Shown here: piece by piece, positions 36,331 to 46,341 of the stretch
How the letters are laid out: every line of letters starts with the position of its first letter
Numbering within the stretch: position 1 is the first letter of the stretch
Assembly: GCA_022578965.1 (NCBI GenBank)
Contig: MU400653.1
Span: 1 to 64,000, forward strand
Reading direction: 5' to 3'
DNA from: Xylaria sp. FL1777
Lineage: Eukaryota; Ascomycota; Sordariomycetes; Xylariales; Xylariaceae
DNA length: 64,000 nt
Position numbers and translations under genes: made by a program
Notes under the pieces: model-generated
Told to the model about the DNA's origin: nothing
The model's database searches: none
The model's input: the letters and a program-made list of their open reading frames with translations, nothing else

Positions 36331-36889
36331 TTTAATTATATTACTGCTTTTTAAAAAGCTAAAAAAACATATTAAATAAGCTATTAAAGCTTAAATAAAA
36401 GCGTTTTAAAAGCATGTTAGCTTAATTTTTTATATTATAATTATGCTAAAGCTTAATATTATATTTATAGCAGCTTAATTATTTAAATATATTATATTAC
36501 TTAGGTTAACAGCTTATTAATTATATTAGTGGCTATTTAATATAATACTTATATAAGTAAAAACTTTCTTTAAGGCAAAAACTATTTATATATATAAAGT
36601 ATATAACGGTTTTATAACAAATCTTATTAATTTGCTGCTTTTTTTACATAATACTTTGCTTTAAATCTTATATGCTAAATTAGCAGCGCTTTTGCTTTAT
36701 ATTATAGAAATAAAAAAATTAGCGCGCTAATAAAAAGGTCTTTTATTATAATTATTATAAGTAAAAACACCTCTTTATTAGCTTTAAAGTTGCAAGCTAT
36801 AAACAATATAGTATTAAATAAATATTAAGCACTAATTAGCACTATATTTATAAATTGCTTAGCATAAGCAATAAGCTTTAGGTTTTAAT

Positions 36890-37222
36890 TATACTAAAAA
36901 TATAAGCTGTTCGCTACACAAAAAAACTAGTACTTATGTAGCATTAGCAGCAAAAGCTAAAGCCGCCCGTTTTTATAATGTTTAATACACTAGGTTAGTT
37001 ACTTACGTTACTGCACCAGCAGAAAAGCAAAGTCCCTAGACTTTTAGCTTAGCTATCCAACTTCTAATTTTTGTGCCTTTAGTGCGGCAGGCTTACAGTT
37101 CGAACCAAGCTAAAAGCAAACCAACTTTTGCTTCAAACATAAAGCAACCGCGAACCGAGCAGAACTCGAACCCACAACTTCGAAAAAAGTAGCCAAGCGC
37201 ATACCGCTGCGCCACTAGGCCA
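36890..37222 (-). mobile_element. tRNA-derived SINE-like insertion with A and B boxes
   Basis: An island of normal composition in RIP-mutated DNA. Minus-strand head (37221 to about 37152) resembles a tRNA: GGCCTAGTGGCGCAGCGG starts it, the A box TGGCGCAGCGG is at 37204-37214, and the B box GGTTCGAGTTC is at 37162-37172, a normal polymerase III spacing. The acceptor halves do not pair well and the anticodon arm is poor, so it is not a working tRNA gene. About 260 further bases of unrelated body follow to roughly 36890. The tail is not sharply defined. Being short, such an element may escape RIP. Confidence 0.6.
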
Positions 37223-37239
37223 TTATTTAAATATTTAAT

Positions 37240-37830
37240 TAACTTTAGCTAAAAATATTTTGCTATAATAAATTAAGCAATTTGTTATTTATACTATATT
37301 AAATTTTTAAAGATTATATATAAGCACTTTAAAAAAAACGCATAAGTATTATTTATTATAAAAAATATTTCTTTTAGTAATAATAAAAAAACAAAGCATT
37401 TATTATATAAATATATTATGCTTTTATTTAGTAATATAATTGCATAAAAAGCTATTAAACAAAGCATAGTTTTTATATTAACTATAAAAGCTAAAATTAA
37501 TGTTTTTAAGCTTACTAAAATAAAAACTATAGCTTTAAAATAGCTTTTTTAAAATATATAGCTTAAATTTAGCATAAAATAAATAATTTATTTAAACAAT
37601 ACTTAAGTAATTTGTTTAATAATAAATAAAAGCAAGCAAATTAATATTTAGCTGCGCTATATAAATATATAAAACTTATAAATTAAGCAAAAATATTAAA
37701 AAAAGTTATTTAAAATAGTTTATTTATTAATTAGCTAAATATTAGCTAATAAGCTTATAAAAAACTTACTGCAAGCTTAATATAAGCATTTTTATGCTTT
37801 TATTAATTTATAAAAAGCAAGTTATATATT
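37240..37830 (+). pseudogene. Copia RNase H-region remnant
   Basis: Plus-strand reading gives LKKTHKYY, IIKKQSIYYI, HKKLLNKA, and later KYIKLIN and QAYKKLTASLI. These line up with the copia RNase H order: K-S-T-S-G-Y, W-x-S-K-K-Q-x-x-V-A-L-S-T, A-E-Y-x-A-x-x-x-A-x-K-E-A, R-H-I-D, and M-x-A-D-x-L-T-K. Individual matches are weak because of RIP, but the order and spacing support the call. Confidence 0.5.
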
Positions 37831-39384
37831 AATTAATAGCTTAAAAAAAAAAAAAAGCAACTTTTATTAAAGTAAAGCTTTTTAAAACTTAACTTAAAAA
37901 AGCTTTAACTATTTGTTTTATTTTTTTTATTTTTTTTAAAAAAAATAAAAAATTAAAAAAAAAAAAAAAACTATTTTTTTAGTAGCGCTTAAATAGCTAT
38001 AATTTTTTTAAAAAAAAGAAAAAAAGCAGCAGTAGTAATAAAAGCAGCTAAAGGAGAAATAGCAAAAGCAGGCATAAAAAAAGCAACGTAAGCATTAATA
38101 GTAATAAAAGTAGCTTTAAACATTTTTTTAGAAAAAAAAAAAAGCACTTAATAAGTGCTTTAAAAGCATAAAATCTTTTAATAAATTTAATATAAAAGCT
38201 ATAAAATAAAAGCAAACAAAGCATGTTTAAAATTATTTTATTAACTTTTTTAAAAGTATTGCTTACTAAACTTTGCATTAAATATATGCTTATAAATATA
38301 ACATATAATAGTTTATATAAAGCTTTAATTAATAATAGTTTATTTAAGCTTAAAAAACTATAAAATTATTTATAGCAAGCAATAAATATGCTTAAAAGCA
38401 TACTTATAGCACTATATATTATATATAGTATTATAATATTATAGGTTTTTATTATTATTAAAAGTAGCTTAAAAGTAGCTTTTATAAAGCTTAATATATA
38501 AGCTAGCATAAATAAAGCAAGCATAACAAACAAAAAAGCTTTATTAAAGCTACTAGTATTGCTTTATTAAAGTAGCAATAATAATAGTAATAGTAGTAAT
38601 AATAGCAATAGTATTAGCATTAATAGTAGCTTTAGCAATAGTAATATTAATAGTAGTACTTTTAGCAAAAAAAGCAAAAAGCTTTTTATTTTTAAAGAAT
38701 AAAAAAAAAAAGCTGCTTAATTATATTAATATAAGCTTATATATAACTAAAACTTATTAGTTAAACTTATTTATATAATAAAAATAAAAAAAGCAAAAAA
38801 AGCTATATCATTATTATTATTATTATTAGTAATAATGTTAAATTATATAAGCTAAAGCTTATTTATACTTATTTTTACTTGCTTATAACTTAAAAATGGC
38901 TTTAAAAAGCTTAAAAAACTTACAAAAAAAAAAGCTTTATATAATAAATGCTATAAGCATAAAATTAGCAAACAATTTTATTATAAAAAGTACGTAAAGC
39001 ATAAAAACATATAAAAATTGCTTAAAACAAAGCTAAAAAAAAAAAAAAAGAAAAAGAAAAAAATAGCTAAATATAGTATATTTACTATATAACTAAAAAG
39101 CATAAAAAGTATAAGCAATAAATAGTAATTATTGCTTTAATATTTACTAAAAAGCATTTAAATATTGTTTTAAAGCGTTAATAACGTTAATAATAACATG
39201 TTTATTTGTTTATTTATTTATAAAAGCATATATATATATATTTACAGCTTTTATATATAGCATAATTATATTATAATAAGTTATACTATAATATTAATGT
39301 TTGTTTATATATATTTAATACTTTTTTATGTATATAAAACTAGTATAACTTTATAATTATTATTATTTATAAAGCTAAAAAGTA

Positions 39385-39579
39385 TATTATATTAAAATAA
39401 ATATTAGCTTAGTTAAACTATTAGCTTAATAAACTTATATATATTACGATCTTTTTATTTGTTTTATACTAGCTAGCTCTTAAAACTTAAATCTTTTAAA
39501 AACTGTTCTTATGAGCTCTTTTAAAGAGTGCACTAGTTAACTTCTATATGACTAAGCGTTTACACACCTAAATGCAACA
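39385..39579 (+). repeat. 3' LTR of the gene-splitting copia element
   Basis: 195 bp. The inner half is strongly AT-shifted, and the outer half (CACTAGTTAACTTCTATATG, ending AATGCAACA) keeps its C residues. Confidence 0.92.
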
Positions 39580-40584
39580 GCCTAGCACTACGTCGATTAG
39601 CTAATATATGTAAAAGGGAATAAAGTAATTTACCTTTGAGCTCCTTAAAGTGTCCTAGGGTTTTTGGAACAGAAACCATCTCTCCTATAGCATGGTTTAA
39701 GCAAGGATGCAAGGGGTCAATATCTCGAGATACTTGTTTGTTGCGCTTGCAAGCTTGAAAATCATCGTAACTATTAAATAATTAATAAATTATAGTTAAT
39801 ATAGTACAACATATACCTACAGGTTACCTTGCCCTTTGTGAAGGGCAGTTACCTTGGTATCAAGACCGTTGAACTTGGTATTGAGATCGTTGAACTTGGC
39901 CTCGAGATCTTCGAACCTGACCTCGAACTTGGCCTCGAGACCTTCGAACTTGGCCTCGAGATCTTCGAACCTGGCCTCGAACTTGGTCTCGAGACCTTCG
40001 AACTTGGCCTCGAGACCTTCGAACTTGGCCTCGAACTTGTTCTCGAGACCTTCGAATTTGGCCTCGAACTTGTTCTCGAGACCTTCGAATTTGGCCTCGA
40101 ACTGCTTCCCGAGATCTTCGAATTTGGCCTCGAACTTGTTCTCGAGACCTTCGAATTTGGCCTCGAACTTGTTCTCGAGACCTTCGAATTTGGCCTCGAA
40201 CTTGTTCTCGAGACCTTCGAATTTGGCCTCGAACTTGTTCTCGAGACCTTCGAATTTGGCCCCCAACTTGTTCTCGAGACCTTCGAATTTGGCCCCCAAC
40301 TGCTTCCCGAGATCTTCGAATTTGGCCTCGAACTTGTTCTCGAGACCTTCGAATTTGGCCCCCAACTGCTTCCCGAGATCTTCGAAATTGGCCTTCAAAC
40401 TGGCCTGCAAACTGGCCTGAAAACCATTCATGGCGTCCTTGACCATAACTTGGAGCTTTTGTCCATTATCACCTGTTGGGCTGACCGCGTTGTCATTGCC
40501 TGGGGGGTTGTTACCTCTTGGGCTGGCCGCGTTGTCATTGCCTGGGGGGTTGTTACCTCTTGGCCTATGGGCTATGTCTTGCAT
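39568..40584 (-). CDS. Coiled-coil repeat protein, truncated by retrotransposon insertion
   Basis: Original exons: 40584..39821, 39770..39634 and the first eight bases of exon 3 at 39587..39580. Introns start GTAGGT and GTAAAT and end AATAG and CGTAG. Read through the insertion, the frame continues three codons into the LTR and stops at TAG (39570-39568), giving about 306 residues; the ancestral product would be about 361. The N-terminus has two copies of SPRGNNPPGNDNA-like repeats. Residues about 60-245 are a run of 11-residue units of the type EAKFEGLENKF, a hendecad pattern expected to form a long coiled coil. Conserved parts follow: GQGNLYDDFQA, QVSRD and HFKELKG. The missing tail is at 31247-31423. 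A paralogue with identical exon phases lies at 44219-44956. Function unknown. Confidence 0.8.
39890..40395. repeat. Coding minisatellite, 33-bp unit
   Basis: Tandem units such as TTCGAATTTGGCCTCGAACT with TGTTCTCGAGACC encode the 11-residue coiled-coil repeat on the minus strand. Variants fall mainly in two classes (LENK and LGKQ). Long open frames on the plus strand here are antisense shadows. Confidence 0.92.
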
Positions 40585-41786
40585 TTTGGAGGCGAGAAGA
40601 GCGCAAGTGGGAGGAGAGGTCTGACGAGTAGGATTAAGGAAAGAAAAGGAACCAAGAGGTGCGATGGAAAAGTAAGAAGAGAAGAAATAAAAAGGTAAGA
40701 TGAAAGGTCTTATATATGCTAACTATTGGTACATATTCAGTAGGTAACTATGGCAACCTTAGCACTAATAGATTTTTGTTTGTTACTACTCTGATTGTGT
40801 CTTACTATCTACCTAATCATACGTGGCTTAACCCCTCAAGTGCTCAGGTCATGGACTGTCTCTCCCTTGTGGCGTTCTGCTACAGCAGTGTATAGGTGTG
40901 AGTCATGTCTTTTCAAGCTCAAAAATGGACATTTCTTGCCAAATTTGAACCTCATGTGCATTTCAGCTGAAAGATAGCCTATAAAACCAATAAATTTATG
41001 TTTGTTACCGTGTATGTCTTTGGTATATGTAGTACTGATCGCTTTTTGATTCAGCTATGTCTCACTATCCCCTTGAGCGCCGTTCCTCGGTGTACGGCCT
41101 CCTCCGGTACCCGGCTTTTGTATGTACGCCTCGTATTTCTCGGAATGTCTCAAGCTCTTGTCCCTTCGAGTACGTATTGCTGACTTTGGACAGTTCACGC
41201 CAGCGTTTCAAAATGCTGTGGCGAGCTGAAGTAAGGGAGAATACGTCGGGCAAACGACAGAGATGCAAAATTTTTCACGGTGTGGTTTATGCTGGACCTA
41301 CTCTGTCATGACAACACCAGTCGCTTTCTATCCACGCCATTAATCATGCACATAGCCGTCGGACCATGTATAGTGCAGTTCAATAGGTAGTCGTCATCCC
41401 TGGCTAGGCTGACCTCTACTAGTTTGACCGGTTATAGACCAGTCAACAGCAAGTCCTGCATAGGCCCCCTTGCATAACCAGCGGTAAACCCGAGCGCAAG
41501 ATGTCACATTATGAGTATGGCCAAGCCCTTGAACAAGTCTGCGATTGCGCAGTCGCTCCTGAACCAGTTCGGGAACATGTTCAGCGGGTCGAACTAGGAT
41601 GCCGGAGGTGAACACGCAGCAGGCTGCCAGCGAGATCGACTACATGAGGATGCGGTGCACGCGATGTGGAACGAGGACAAGGTTGGCTTGCATTACTGCT
41701 ACATACAGCAAGATTTGAAACATTCATCGATTTGGTATAAATGAATCTTGTACCCCATGACAGCAGATATAACCCATATTGAACGA
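40585..41786. other. Intergenic, nothing recognised
   Basis: Mixed-composition sequence without a convincing reading frame or conserved motif. It includes the promoter side of the truncated coiled-coil gene (minus strand). Confidence 0.45.
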
Positions 41787-43918
41787 TTAATTGATCGAGC
41801 TGAATTGGACGCACCTCGCTTGTGTTCCTACCTGCGAGGCTCCCACTAGCGCTGCATGCATGACCCATGACAGGACTATAAGTACGTTCATTATCGTCCA
41901 CTGGTTAAGGTAGCACAAGCCCTTCTGCAGCTTGTTGTCTCGGCGCGGGGAGCCAAGGCCGATCACGACGGTCGTGAGGTCCAGGTTTGGGAGTATGGAG
42001 TTGGTCGTGGCTACGACCGTGCCCTTCTCCGTGATCTTAGCGTACTTTCTTTCCTTGTCCGGGACGCTGCGTCTTGTGTCGGTTACAAGCTTGGTAGGGA
42101 TCCTGAGGTTGCACATAGATGAGATAGTCAACATGCGTTCACTTGGGCTCATTGGCACTCGAGTCGATGTTTTTTCCTTTTACTACTGATCTGCTCTTAG
42201 CTACGGGACGGCTTTGATTGTTTTAGCCTTGAGCGGACACCTGCTGCTGCTGGGCGGATGCAGCTGAGAACGTGATCGCTTATGTTTTTGCACAAGATGC
42301 ACATGTTTACGGTCTTGTTCTGATTTGTATACAAGTGCGGTACTAGCTGGCACTATATCGAATGTATACGCCTTGCACATAGTAATGATTATACGTTGCA
42401 CTAAAAGATAAACGTAGATTTGTTGATCTCTTTGCACATAACGTGCCTTTGGCGCAAATCTCTGCTGTAGTTCATCTTGACGTACACTATGTTGTCCGCC
42501 CCTATTAGCGTGTCCAAGTACTCGAGCTCGTATCTTAGATATGGGGGAGAGACATCCAGTGGACATTTCAGATAACGGGACCGAGCACGGGAACTCCTTG
42601 CTACACGTCGGCGGGATGCACTTCGCATGAACTGGGCTTCTCGAACACCCGACGCAGACCACGCACCATTCCTCGAAGGTGAACTTGTTTTTGTTTAAGT
42701 TGCACACGGTTTTCGACATAATATTAATCATAATAGTATCTACAGGTTCTCAATCACGTACGTGTTTACGTTGTACACTCGGTTAGCACGCGACGTGTTG
42801 TAGGGATTAACATGTTTGTTTGGATGCAAGGTGCTTGATGAGCTCGGGTCTAATGTACGTGAACGGGCTACGTCGGCATGAAGATCATGAACATCTTGAT
42901 GCACCTGTCCAGCGCCTTCTTCCCCTCCAACATATAAAGCTCGAACCGAATCTCTCTATCGTGGCTGTGCAGGGGTATGACGCCGTACATGCTGTTGTAC
43001 GCCACCACGCCGTACATCCCGACTCGGGCGTGCTGATCCTGATCTCTCGTCCATAATCCGAAACAGCAGATAATCAAGCGCAAGCAGTTGGTTCTATTCC
43101 ACGCCGTGATTGTGTATAGGTATCACGAGGTTCTTCTTGTCGGGTGGAGCACCGGGTCGGACCAGGCCCATATCTATTATCAGCTTCCCGCTCATAGCCG
43201 TTTCGAGATCCCTGGTCGTTATGTTATCTTCCGTTACTACCAACATCTTGCATACTGCGTAGGTCCGTGGTGACTATGATGGGCTTGACCATCTTCGGGA
43301 TGATCGGGATGATCGCGATGTCGCCAACCATGTCCCCGATCATGTCTGTGTACGACTCAAGCTCTTTAATGGCGAACTGAGCCATTTTATCCTTATTATT
43401 GCAATGTGAAGATGGTTAACCTTACATCGGGCCCATGCTGTACCAAGGCGCCCAGGTGCGGTTCACGACTGATCATGACCGAAACTGGGGCTCTTTCTAG
43501 GTGCGTCGAGAACCACTCCAACGGGTGATTCTGTCCATGAGGTCGTACAGACTCACGCCTAACGACGGCCACCTTCCTCTTTGTGCTTATCTGCGTGTAC
43601 AAGCTATTGTAGATAGGACCAAGGACACGGATCGGACTCATGTACACGGACACCTTTACGGAGTTGAGCTTGATGCTAAATAGCTTGACGAACATGGGCA
43701 TAGGGACTCTAGATTTGGAGGTTCAGTATAGAATCGGGGGCTTAACCAACTGACGGTGAGGAGAAATACACCTAGGTAGGGAGGTCAAAGAACACAGGTG
43801 ATGAGGTGGCACTGGCACCTGCACTGGCTGCTGCGCCAGTACTTTCCTTTGGGCCTGTTTCTTCCGGGTGCGAGGCTGCACCTTTTTTTGTAGCGGGAGG
43901 GTCGTGACTACCTGAGAC
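41787..43918 (-). pseudogene. Decayed coding stretch of unknown origin
   Basis: Several minus-strand pieces look protein-like and follow each other with frameshifts or stops. From ATG 43918 (MSQVVTTLPLQKK), with one stop near 43722, there is MFVKLFSIKLNSVKVSVYMS. Then ATG near 43385 gives MAQFAIKELESYTDMIGDMV and KPIIVTTDLRSMQ. After a one-base shift, ITTRDLETAMSGKLIIDMGL and NLVIPIHNHGVE follow, and then MYGVIPLHSHDREIRFELYM. Further on come PPYLRYELEYLDTLIGADN and, near 42150-41850, NLRIPTKLVTDTRRSVPDKE with a hydrophobic run (IMNVLIVLSWVMHAALVGA). All lie on one strand and have plausible residue composition, suggesting one or two ancestral genes. No family is recognised. It could be a dead accessory gene or an old integrated sequence. 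Confidence 0.4.
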
Positions 43919-44067
43919 ATTGCAATTTGCTGCTGCTAAAAAAACATGCCAACATCCCTGCATCCCAATGAAATATGTAATCAATACTTGGAAGATATAA
44001 GACCTTCTGGTTTACCTCTTCATCTCATATTTTTACCTCACATCTTTGACCACTCGTCGAGTCTTCT

Positions 44068-44178
44068 CTGCCCACTCGACTCTGCCCACTCGACTCTGCC
44101 CACTCGACTCTGCCCACTCGACTCTGCCCACTCGACTCTGCCCACTCGACTCTGCCCACTCGACTCTATCAACTCGAC
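44068..44178. repeat. Minisatellite, 14-bp unit CTGCCCACTCGACT, upstream of a coiled-coil gene
   Basis: About eight units ending 40 bases before the start codon at 44219, so it lies in the 5' leader or core promoter of that gene. Confidence 0.9.
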
Positions 44179-44218
44179 TCTGCTCCCTTATTAACACTAT
44201 TCGTTAAGACGTTCCGGG

Positions 44219-44956
44219 ATGCCAGCCTCCATGCGAAACACGGCATCCGGCCCCAGGGCCACCGCAGCCAACGCCACAGCAGGCGACGACCCCCTTGTAA
44301 CTATGCGTGAGATGCATGAGATGCATGAGATGCTTGACAAGATGTCTGAAGGCATCATGGAAGGTATAAACACCATGAAGACCGACGTCAACACCATGAA
44401 GACCGACGTCAACACCATGAAGACCGACGTCAACACCATGAAGACCGACGTCAACACCATGAAGACCGACGTCGAGGCCCTTCAGACCGACGTCAACACC
44501 ATAAAGACCAACATCAAGGCTCTTCAGAATGGTCAAGGTAACCTGTACGCATATTTTATCTTATTTTGCCACACTTAACTAATCATCTAGTAGGTATGAT
44601 GATTTTCAAGCCCGAAACCACCATCAACAAGTATCTCGAGATACTGATTACCTTTGCCCACGCATGAACTATCATACGGGAGAAATAGTTCTTCTTCCAA
44701 CAACCATCCGACACTTCAAGCAATTGGAAGGTAAATAAATTACTTCATGCAATCTTAAATATATTAGCTAATAACAGTAGTGTCTAGTCTTGACGCCCTT
44801 GCTACGAAATTAGGTCAGAACACTCCAGACTACAGAGGCCTTGAAAAGCCTGAGAAGCAACGGTACCTCCTCGAGTTCATTGGAGTTCCCTCACTTGAAG
44901 CTACGATCCTTCTTTTGGATCCAACCAATTCCCCAGTTGCTGCTTCTGCAGCATGA
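44219..44956 (+). CDS. Coiled-coil repeat protein, intact paralogue of the split gene
   Basis: Model join(44219..44544, 44594..44730, 44781..44956), 212 residues. Introns of 49 and 50 bp (GTACGC..AGTAG; GTAAAT..CAGTAG with branch GCTAATAAC). Exon 2 is 137 bases, exactly as in the split gene at 39.6-40.6 kb, and phases agree. The N-terminus is Ala/Thr-rich. Residues about 30-110 include MHE repeats and five 7-residue units NTMKTDV, a heptad expected to form a coiled coil. The conserved C-terminal part has GQGNLYDDFQA, QVSRDTDYLCP, HTGEIVLLPTTIRHFKQLEG, LDALATKLGQN, DYRGLEK and KQRYLLEFIGVPS. The paralogue uses an 11-residue repeat in the same place, so the repeat is interchangeable while the tail is conserved. 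No known family; function unknown. Confidence 0.8.
44370..44475. repeat. Coding minisatellite, 21-bp unit AACACCATGAAGACCGACGT
   Basis: Five near-identical units in phase with the coiled-coil gene, each encoding one heptad. Confidence 0.92.
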
Positions 44957-45740
44957 CTTAATGTGAAAGATCCAGAGCTGCTCTCCTGGCTACAGCATCA
45001 CAAGTAGATATGGAAGATTTAGAGGTTAGATAGCCGAATTAAAAGCTGTTCTTTTTTTATAGTGCCATATTTGTTGTATTTTTTTTGGTTCTAAACGTGC
45101 TACTATAGTAATTTCAACATTTATTTCTCGTATAAGTAGAACTCATACAGACCAGAGGAACTCCATGTATATGGGGTCCAGCCACATTGCGCCTGTAGTG
45201 GCTTAGCTACATGGCTCCGTCGCAATTTCTCACAGGTCAAATCCGCACCTTCAATTGAAGTCCATGTCCTTCCACCTTTAACCTTCACATACCTTCAACC
45301 ACACAACCCAAAAAACCCACATACCAATTTTTAACAGCACTACTCTCCGATAGCCACTCCACCCGTTACACCTGCAACCTGATCTTCTACTACTACCCGC
45401 AATCAATCGTGCCGTCTACTTCATGAAACAGTAAGCCCATCTGTCTTTCGTTCTACTCATACGCTTAACTAACTAAATTCTAGTTGTAAACCAGTAGATA
45501 GAACGTTTGAACACGCAAGTACTGGCGCTTTAGCTTTCGCCAAGCTTCAAAAGATTGCTTTGTTAAAATTTCAATGCTTTGGTGTCAGCCCCTCTGTGTT
45601 TGGCAATCTCTGATGCCTTAAGCATCAGCATGCCATGATAAGGTATGCGTAAGTATGACGCACCTAGAAATGGCTATTGCTGCTAATGAAGGGTTTCAGC
45701 TCGATTTTAGGGGGGCGGGCGTGATAGAGAACATGCGATC
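44957..45740. other. Intergenic, nothing recognised
   Basis: 3' region of the coiled-coil gene followed by unassigned sequence. Small intron-like signals are present, but I found no frame that holds together. Confidence 0.45.
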
Positions 45741-45933
45741 GTATCCCTTCAGTTGGGGTTTCAGCTGCAATACATAAAAAGTGGAATAGCGGAGTTGCTT
45801 ACATAAACAGATAAACCAATGAAATTACAATATGATGCTCGGATAATTGTATTATTGGATTATCTGTTTATGTAAGCAACTCTGCTATTCCACTTTTTAT
45901 GTATTGCAGCTGAAACCCCAACTAAAGGGATAC
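45741..45933. mobile_element. MITE/hairpin element, copy A
   Basis: 80-base arms (45741-45820 and 45854-45933) are reverse complements with about three mismatches, and the loop is 33 bases. Ends are TATCCCTT and AAAGGGATA, so the element is TA-flanked as in Tc1/mariner-type MITEs. The arms share TACATAAAAAGTGGAA and ATAAACAGATAA. A related copy is at 51982-52172. No coding capacity. Confidence 0.85.
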
Positions 45934-46341
45934 ATGATTTCCTGAGTTCTTGTAGGTGGTGGTTATTCTCCTATTATCATTTGTTTGGTCTTTCTTTTGT
46001 TAGTTTAGTTAACTAGTTTAGCTGTAAGGGAATAAATGATGCAGTTGGAAGCGTACAAAGAGTAGTGATTCATCGAACGGCTTTGGCCAGTAGACAGACT
46101 GATGTCATGCTAAGGCGGCACAGTTAACTAGGCAGTAGTGACCCGAGATTTCCCCCCGCCAACATCATAATGCCGATGTTACTCCGGCCCTGCCTCCTGG
46201 TTCCTCTCTAGGTCCCCTTCTTCTCTTTCTCCCTCTTCCTACAAACCGTTGCGCCCATGGTTTCTATGAAGTTCATCGCACGCTCAGCTATCTAATGTCA
46301 TCCGAGCAGCCTAGCTACGGCTTCCTGCGCATCTTTCCGCT
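45934..46341. other. 5' flank of the FunK1 kinase gene
   Basis: Mixed sequence with a pyrimidine-rich stretch (CCCCTTCTTCTCTTTCTCCC around 46215) about 110 bases before the start, as is common in fungal promoters. No specific site was identified. Confidence 0.4.

Larger units (their letters stand above)
31429..39579 (+). mobile_element. RIP-mutated Ty1/copia LTR retrotransposon inserted in a gene
   Basis: Gap-free 195-bp LTRs (31429-31623 and 39385-39579) with ends TGTCAC..AACA. Target-site 5-mers are GCCCG (31424-31428) and GCCTA (39580-39584), differing at two positions. Plus-strand remnants in order: protease region (about 33071-33330), reverse transcriptase (about 35880-36330), then RNase H (about 37240-37830). 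This is the Ty1/copia domain order, with integrase presumably at 33.4-35.2 kb. About 1.5 kb of uninterpretable AT-rich sequence follows before the right LTR. A tRNA-like SINE lies between reverse transcriptase and RNase H. LTR differences are all transitions. Confidence 0.9.

Noticed and set aside
37152..37221. Functional tRNA gene on the minus strand
   Set aside because: A and B boxes are present but the acceptor stem does not pair and the anticodon arm is poor, so it is better read as the head of a SINE.
38048..38278. 76-codon minus-strand frame with a Leu-rich, membrane-like start
   Set aside because: Low-complexity translation of AT-rich sequence inside the copia element.
39829..40698. 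289-codon plus-strand frame over the coiled-coil gene
   Set aside because: Antisense shadow of the 33-bp coding repeat. The minus-strand frame has introns in phase with a paralogue.
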